Source of the DNA: Bacteroidaceae bacterium
GTDB lineage: Bacteria > Bacteroidota > Bacteroidia > Bacteroidales > Bacteroidaceae
Direction of reading: 5' to 3'
Assembly: GCA_900768625.1 (NCBI GenBank)
Contig: CAAGDO010000257.1
Span: forward strand, 1 to 9,802
Length of the DNA: 9,802 nucleotides
In this document: piece after piece, positions 6,165 through 9,802 of the stretch
How the letters are laid out: every line of letters starts with the position of its first letter
Numbering within the stretch: position 1 is the stretch's first letter
Position numbers and translations under genes: made by a program
The notes under the pieces: model-generated
What the model was told of the DNA's origin: nothing
Seen by the model: only the letters and a program-made list of their open reading frames with translations
Databases searched by the model: none

Positions 6165-6189
6165 ATGTTGATGAGGTCGTTGTCCAAAA

Positions 6190-6426
6190 TTACTTGGTGT
6201 TTTCCTCGATGTAAGCGATAGCGTCACCTACAGTGGCGATCTTCTCAGCCTTGTCATCGGGGATAGTGATACCGAACTGCTTCTCGAACTCCATGATGAG
6301 CTCTACAGTGTCGAGTGAGTCAGCACCCAGGTCGTTAGCGAAGCTTGCTTCGTTCTTCACATCAGCCTCGTCAACGCTCAGTTTGTCAACGATGATAGCC
6401 TTTACTTTTGCTTCAATGTCAGACAT
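6190..6426 (-). CDS. acpP: Acyl carrier protein
   Basis: This small acidic cytosolic protein carries growing acyl chains on a 4'-phosphopantetheine arm. The 78-residue length is typical. The attachment motif GADSLDTVELIMEFEKQF is intact, with S37 as the modified serine. The four-helix ACP pattern is clear from MSDIEAKVKAIIVDKLSVDE to GDAIAYIEENTK. A strong promoter 65-96 bases upstream of the ATG supports this start; the leader is A-rich with no Shine-Dalgarno sequence. FabF, encoded next downstream, uses acyl-ACP and malonyl-ACP. The 467-base gap and the inverted repeat after the stop suggest that acpP message is made or kept at a higher level than fabF-rnc; that is inference. Confidence 0.98.
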   Translation of the reverse strand: MSDIEAKVKAIIVDKLSVDEADVKNEASFANDLGADSLDTVELIMEFEKQFGITIPDDKAEKIATVGDAIAYIEENTK

Positions 6427-6490
6427 AGTTTCTTTTATTATTTTTGATTATTAATACTTTCGTGAATATGCTTGACGCGTTATCCGAGTG

Positions 6491-6522
6491 CAAAAGTAAT
6501 GCTATTTCCGAAGATGGGCAAA
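6491..6522 (-). promoter_or_regulatory. acpP promoter (Bacteroidota primary sigma type)
   Basis: On the minus strand TTTG (6522-6519) and TACTTTTG (6498-6491) match the -33 and -7 consensus exactly with a 20-base spacer. Transcription would begin near 6484, giving a leader of about 55-60 bases. This is the only good promoter seen for the acpP-fabF-rnc cluster. Confidence 0.8.
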
Positions 6523-6540
6523 CTTTTCCCTTAAAAATGC

Positions 6541-7021
6541 GGAATTTTGATGCACATTTTTTCGAAATGTGTGCGTTTTATGGGTGAAAGCGCTGGTTAT
6601 TGGCCTGAAATGGCCCATTCGAAGGCGTTCCTTTTGGCCTTGTCCTGCGCGCGTGCTTCATGGGGTGCATGCTATACGTACCTCCTTTTTTCCCTTGATT
6701 TCCTTGAAGTTAGCAACGGTGAGAAATTTACTTGCGCACATTTGATGGATTCAGTGGCTTTCGTACGTGGATATTTGCGCGGTTTTCAACGTTAATGTCC
6801 GCCAATGAGCCGTTAATGGTCGTCAATGTTTTCCTTTGTGGGCTATGGCGCGCCATGTTCGTTAATGGTTCTACCACAGCGTCGCTATGGAAATTGTCGT
6901 CAATACTGCGTGCTTTCGCACGCTGTGGGTAATGCCGTGAAGGGTGTGTTTGATGGACGTGTGTTTATGGACAACGCCAAATGGAATGCTGGCGTTCCGT
7001 AGCGTGCGTAGGCACGCATCC
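6541..7021. other. Non-coding, hairpin-rich spacer upstream of acpP
   Basis: No gene is supported in this stretch. It holds a hairpin CACATTT/AAATGTG (6553-6559 with 6565-6571), a family A repeat (6760-6793), and a run of CGTTAATG-like motifs (6790-6828, again near 6860 and 6897). It also holds a perfect 12-base palindrome ATGGCGCGCCAT (6845-6856) and hairpins GCGTGC-TTTC-GCACGC (6908-6923), AACGCCA/TGGCGTT (6973-6979 with 6990-6996) and GCGTGC-GTAG-GCACGC (7002-7017). Plus-strand open frames here are short and contain repeat sequence, so they are not called. Confidence 0.6.
6760..6793 (+). repeat. Dispersed repeat family A, copy 2
   Basis: These bases are identical to copy 1 (702-722 plus 730-742) but lack the seven bases TTCGCGC. 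Where copy 1 has the hairpin GCGCTTCGCGC, this copy has only GCGC. The 3' palindrome is also degraded (AACGTTAATG here, AACGTTGAAA in copy 1). Confidence 0.75.
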
Positions 7022-7023
7022 AA

Positions 7024-7071
7024 AAAAGGCGAGCAACTGAAATCTCCATAGAAATCAGTTGCACGCCTTTT
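7024..7071 (-). terminator. Intrinsic terminator after the exported YD-repeat protein, possibly bidirectional
   Basis: Bases 7024-7040 pair with 7055-7071 at 16 of 17 positions, forming a long stem (core GGCG-GCAACTGA on the plus strand). On the minus strand the stem ends in CTTTTTTG. The plus strand has a shorter T-run (7068-7071), so some activity in the other direction is possible. It lies 35 bases after the stop codon of the 7106-9250 gene. Confidence 0.85.
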
Positions 7072-7105
7072 CGTGCTTAGAAGAAGGTTGGCCTATGGGA
7101 AACGG

Positions 7106-9250
7106 TTAGCGGATGACCTTCTTGCCGTTGATGATGTAGATGCCGTGGGCCGCAGGATGGGAGATGCGGCGGCCTTGCAGGTCGTAGCAAGTGGGGGTGG
7201 AGGTCGTCGTGGTGACGTTGCCTATGCCTGTCGGGGTTACATAATTGTGCTTGCTATAGAAGTAGTTGCACATGTTGCGTGTTCCGTCGGCTGTGGTGCG
7301 TACGCTCTGGAGCAGGTAGTTGGTTCCTGGCAGGTACTCGTAGGTCTTATTGCCGCTATTGCTGTATTCCTCCTTCGTCAGTCTGCCTTCGGAGTCAAAG
7401 TGGTAGACGGTGGTGCTGATGATATGCTTGTTTTTGTCATAGCGGTCGAAAATGGTACATCCGTCTTTGGTGTATATTCGTCTGGCTTCCTCAGGAGCGT
7501 GAATGCATTCCCAGTCGTTGTCCTTCGTGCTCCAATAATATGCCCAGATAGGAGCTACCTCAGTATCATAACATTCATCGGTTGGACCGCTGAGGGGCAT
7601 CAGTGGGTCGGTGTAGTTGTCCTCAGGTGCATGCGGTAGGGATGCATTGCTTATCAGGATTTGCTCCAGTCGGCCATCCGTGACGACTCCGTCAGATACG
7701 AAGTAGTATCCTACGTTGTGCCACACTTCATCTTTATGGTCTATTTCATGACGGCCTTCCGACATATCGTCAACGAATTGGGCAGAGCGTTTCGTCTGCC
7801 TATGCGCGCGATGTCTGCCGGTATGCTGTTTCGAGGTGGACTCAAGTTTCCAAGGACCGTCAAAACTATCTCCAGAGTATTCCCTTTCGTCCGTCCATAT
7901 GCCTTCCTGATTATAGATGTACTCTATTTTGGAGAATGTATCATCACTGATGTTATGGTCAATCATCCATGCCATGTGACCATTGGCATGATAGCCCACG
8001 CGAACCTCACCTGTGTCTGTATAGGGATGCGGTTCGTCTTTTCCGGGTTCATAGCATGTGCCTGTTTCCTTCCAGGTGCCTCCGACCAACTGTCCGTTGG
8101 CGTTCCAGGTGTAGCTCGATTCGTCCCAAGTGTCGTCGCCGTCGGTGGTGTTGTGGTAACGGGTCGTTGCCCAATGACCGAAGGGCATGTAATAATCCTC
8201 CGGCGTAAGGTTTCCGTCATCCAGTCTCTCGATGGCTTCGAGCAGGGAGAGTTCTCGGGAATAGTCGTCAGCGTAGGTGAAGAGTTCCCTGCGGGTTACG
8301 TCGGATTCCGAGCCTTTATGGTAGGTGATTTCCACGGGACGGTCCTTGTCGTCCCATTGGTAGTCGATGGTTTCCGAGATGTACGACTCATCGTTGTTAT
8401 TGTCGAAGCGTCTCACCATTTTCACGGGGCGTGTGCCTGCAGCGTTGAGCGTGTATTCGCACTCCTCCTCCTTTTGCAGATTGGCTTCCAATTCCTTGAT
8501 GGTGATATCGGAAAAGTCTCGTATCGTGAATGTACTATAGTAGAGTTTGTTTCCCTCTTTTTTCCATTCGTTCTTCTTGTAATCGGTAACCTGAAGGTCG
8601 GCAACGTTCATGGTGTAATTGTTGTGGTTCACGGCATGCAGCTCATAGACCTGGCGGTTTTGCTTGATGCGATAGAACTTGTAGTGGTCGGCATATGCGT
8701 CGACCTTACCCGTGTATGCCCTTTCCTTGTATTCACGAATGAACTCCGCGTTCTCGTGTGAGTCGTAACCATAGTCAATCTCCACCACGAGGTTGTCCCA
8801 TTGATCGTAGGCGTAGGCTTCGTCAATGTGGCATTTCCCGTTTTCAAATTCATCGTAGTAGCGCTCCCAAGTCAGTCCGTCTTCTGTTGTGATGCAGCCA
8901 CGGTCCTTCACAATGGTCTTGTTGCCCGCTCGATCCACACGATAACTCGTGCGGTCGGTGCACTGGCCGTTGGCATCGAACACGTATTCCTGACGATAGG
9001 AGTTGTCCGTGTCCAACGTCCATGTTCCATTCTCCAAATTGTAATCCATCACCGACGTGATGTAGCCATATTCGTTGTACTGGTATATCTTGCGGCGGGT
9101 GTCGCTTATGATACTGTCCAACAGGGTCAGTTCGGTGCCTTGCTTGACAGCCTTTATTTTCCTCAATGGGATTTGGCGCTGTGCTTCCATCGGCGTCGTC
9201 TGCAGCAGGAGAGACGAAGCCAGAACGAAAAGGGTGAAGAGTTTTCTCAT
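7106..9250 (-). CDS. Exported YD-repeat-like protein with a type IX secretion sorting tail
   Basis: This is a 714-residue protein of unknown function. Residues 1-23 form a Sec signal peptide (MRKLFTLFVLASSLLLQ, cleavage likely near PMEA-Q). The body holds at least eight imperfect motifs of the form Y-x-[YFWL]-[DN]-x-x-[GD], for example YVFDANGQCTD (89-99), YQWDDKDRPVE (297-307), YTWNANGQLVG (380-390) and YHFDSEGRLTK (616-626). These resemble YD/RHS beta-strand repeats but have no RHS core or toxin domain. The end, YDLQGRRISHPAAHGIYIIN then GKKVIR, is typical of Prevotella-type T9SS C-terminal sorting domains, implying crossing of the outer membrane and surface attachment or release. The ATG lies 40 bases after the stop of the small LuxR gene with no promoter between, so co-transcription is likely. 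No catalytic motif was recognised. It could be an adhesin, a glycan-binding protein or a cell-surface scaffold. Confidence 0.85.
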   Translation of the reverse strand: MRKLFTLFVLASSLLLQTTPMEAQRQIPLRKIKAVKQGTELTLLDSIISDTRRKIYQYNEYGYITSVMDYNLENGTWTLDTDNSYRQEYVFDANGQCTDRTSYRVDRAGNKTIVKDRGCITTEDGLTWERYYDEFENGKCHIDEAYAYDQWDNLVVEIDYGYDSHENAEFIREYKERAYTGKVDAYADHYKFYRIKQNRQVYELHAVNHNNYTMNVADLQVTDYKKNEWKKEGNKLYYSTFTIRDFSDITIKELEANLQKEEECEYTLNAAGTRPVKMVRRFDNNNDESYISETIDYQWDDKDRPVEITYHKGSESDVTRRELFTYADDYSRELSLLEAIERLDDGNLTPEDYYMPFGHWATTRYHNTTDGDDTWDESSYTWNANGQLVGGTWKETGTCYEPGKDEPHPYTDTGEVRVGYHANGHMAWMIDHNISDDTFSKIEYIYNQEGIWTDEREYSGDSFDGPWKLESTSKQHTGRHRAHRQTKRSAQFVDDMSEGRHEIDHKDEVWHNVGYYFVSDGVVTDGRLEQILISNASLPHAPEDNYTDPLMPLSGPTDECYDTEVAPIWAYYWSTKDNDWECIHAPEEARRIYTKDGCTIFDRYDKNKHIISTTVYHFDSEGRLTKEEYSNSGNKTYEYLPGTNYLLQSVRTTADGTRNMCNYFYSKHNYVTPTGIGNVTTTTSTPTCYDLQGRRISHPAAHGIYIINGKKVIR

Positions 9251-9290
9251 GTGATGAGGAATTTGAAAGTTGATGTTGAAAAGTGTGGTT

Positions 9291-9518
9291 CTATTCTTTG
9301 GGTTGAGGGAGGAGTATTCCCAAATGATAAGCCATGCCGATGAGCTGGGCTATGTTTTTGGAGTTTGTCTTTTTGAGCAGTTGTCTGCGATGGTAGTCCA
9401 CAGTGTGGGGAGACAGAAATAATTTCTCTGAAATCTCCTTGCTGTTGAGTCCATGGGAGAGCAGACTAAGTATTTCTCTTTCGCGGGGGGTGATGCTATT
9501 CCTTATGTCGATGCACAT
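9291..9518 (-). CDS. Small stand-alone LuxR/GerE-type helix-turn-helix regulator
   Basis: The 75-residue protein is almost entirely one LuxR-type DNA-binding domain: ITPREREILSLLSHGLNSKE (9-28), then the turn and recognition helix LSPHTVDYHRRQLLKKT (35-51), then NIAQLIGMAYHLGIL (55-69). There is no receiver, PAS or autoinducer-binding domain, which full-length family members of 200 or more residues carry. The ATG at 9518 is preferred over an in-frame TTG at 9581 because that TTG lies inside the promoter; the predicted start of transcription is downstream of it. It probably binds DNA as a dimer and likely controls the exported-protein gene that follows, itself, or both. The promoter-proximal repeats at 9599-9654 are candidate sites. 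Its base composition is AT-richer than that of acpP, fabF and rnc. Confidence 0.85.
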   Translation of the reverse strand: MCIDIRNSITPREREILSLLSHGLNSKEISEKLFLSPHTVDYHRRQLLKKTNSKNIAQLIGMAYHLGILLPQPKE

Positions 9519-9553
9519 TCGGCTGATTTTTATAATTAACACTTGTCTTTCTA

Positions 9554-9582
9554 CAAAGGTATGGAAAAAAACAGCAAACAAA
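9554..9582 (-). promoter_or_regulatory. Promoter of the luxR-like gene and probably of the exported-protein gene
   Basis: On the minus strand TTTG (9582-9579) and TACCTTTG (9561-9554) match the Bacteroidota consensus exactly with a 17-base spacer. A second TTTG directly follows the first. The predicted start lies near 9547, giving a leader of about 30 bases to the ATG at 9518. Confidence 0.75.
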
Positions 9583-9598
9583 TGTTCTTACAAAAGGA

Positions 9599-9654
9599 AC
9601 CCCCTATCCAAAACGCAAAAACTATGGTTTTTGATAGGGGGTGAACTATGGTTT
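9599..9654 (-). promoter_or_regulatory. Dyad plus direct repeats upstream of the luxR-like promoter (candidate operator)
   Basis: ACCCCCTATC (9599-9608) is perfectly complementary to GATAGGGGGT (9633-9642). Inside it AAAAAC-TATG-GTTTTT (9617-9632) is a second perfect dyad. AACTATGGTTT occurs twice (9620-9630 and 9644-9654), 24 bases apart, about two or more helical turns. A further small dyad TTCCC/GGGAA lies at 9653-9667. The group sits 17-72 bases upstream of the -33 box, a normal place for an activator or an autoregulator. A terminator of an unseen upstream gene is the alternative for the CCCCC/GGGGG stem. Confidence 0.5.
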
Positions 9655-9756
9655 CCCTTAGTGGGAATAGTGAAGTCGTCTGAATTTTTCTGACGAAGGT
9701 TTGATTTGGAGTTTGAGCTCTTCTACATTCAATCTTCACCTTTCTTTTTGGCCGTT

Positions 9757-9802
9757 TTTTGCCCTTTCATCGGTCGTGTAGCTCGCTACACTCCCTCTTC
9801 AA
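9757..9802 (+). repeat. Dispersed repeat family B, copy 2 (cut by the window end)
   Basis: It matches 825-870 at 44 of 46 positions and includes the same hairpin GTGTAG-CTCG-CTACAC (9776-9791). The match is still intact at the last base, so the repeat very likely continues beyond the window. Confidence 0.8.

Noticed and set aside
6185..6192. TAATTTTG on the minus strand as a fabF promoter -7 box
   Set aside because: It overlaps the acpP stop codon and has no TTTG-like -33 box 17-20 bases upstream; a chance match is likely.
7661..8761. Plus-strand open frame of 366 codons opposite the exported protein
   Set aside because: The minus-strand frame has a signal peptide, repeats and a sorting tail. 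The plus-strand translation is a valine/phenylalanine-rich shadow without recognisable features.
9519..9581. TTG start of the luxR-like gene adding 21 residues
   Set aside because: It would place the start codon inside the -33 box of an exact-consensus promoter, upstream of the predicted transcript start.

Overview
The window looks like a Bacteroidota chromosome, most likely Prevotellaceae. The signs are: promoters with the Bacteroidota form TTTG-(17-20)-TAnnTTTG, start codons without Shine-Dalgarno sequences, the gene order acpP-fabF-rnc, and a secreted protein ending in a Prevotella-style type IX secretion sorting tail. The species cannot be named from the sequence alone. All supported genes are on the minus strand, so transcription runs right to left.

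Layout from right to left. At 9291-9518 is a 75-residue stand-alone LuxR-type DNA-binding protein with a clear promoter and a dyad/direct-repeat region upstream. Forty bases further on, with no visible promoter of its own, is a 714-residue exported YD-repeat-like protein (7106-9250) closed by an intrinsic terminator (7024-7071). A 600-base non-coding stretch rich in hairpins and dispersed repeats follows. Next is the fatty-acid/RNA-processing cluster: acyl carrier protein acpP (6190-6426, strong promoter), beta-ketoacyl-ACP synthase II fabF (4459-5721) and ribonuclease III rnc (1019-4042), ending in an intrinsic terminator (966-1010). The gaps between these three genes are unusually long (467 and 416 bases) and contain long inverted repeats. 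At the left edge the first 140 codons of an AbiEi-like antitoxin gene run out of the window; its toxin partner would be expected just outside.

The most striking item is the RNase III. A normal catalytic and double-stranded-RNA-binding core (about 260 residues) carries a C-terminal extension of about 730 residues. It is low in complexity and charge-segregated: arginine-rich patches, a roughly 290-residue acidic block, a nuclear-localisation-like basic cluster, four PKQxQQ repeats and an arginine-rich end. This resembles in design, not in sequence, the disordered scaffold of RNase E, and suggests an RNA-processing hub built on RNase III. The rnc leader holds an 89-base inverted repeat that is a plausible target for the enzyme itself.

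The spacers also hold at least two families of dispersed non-coding repeats, each with copies far apart in this window, and a set of short perfect hairpins, three with the identical stem GCGTGC/GCACGC. These appear to be genome-wide interspersed elements rather than genes.
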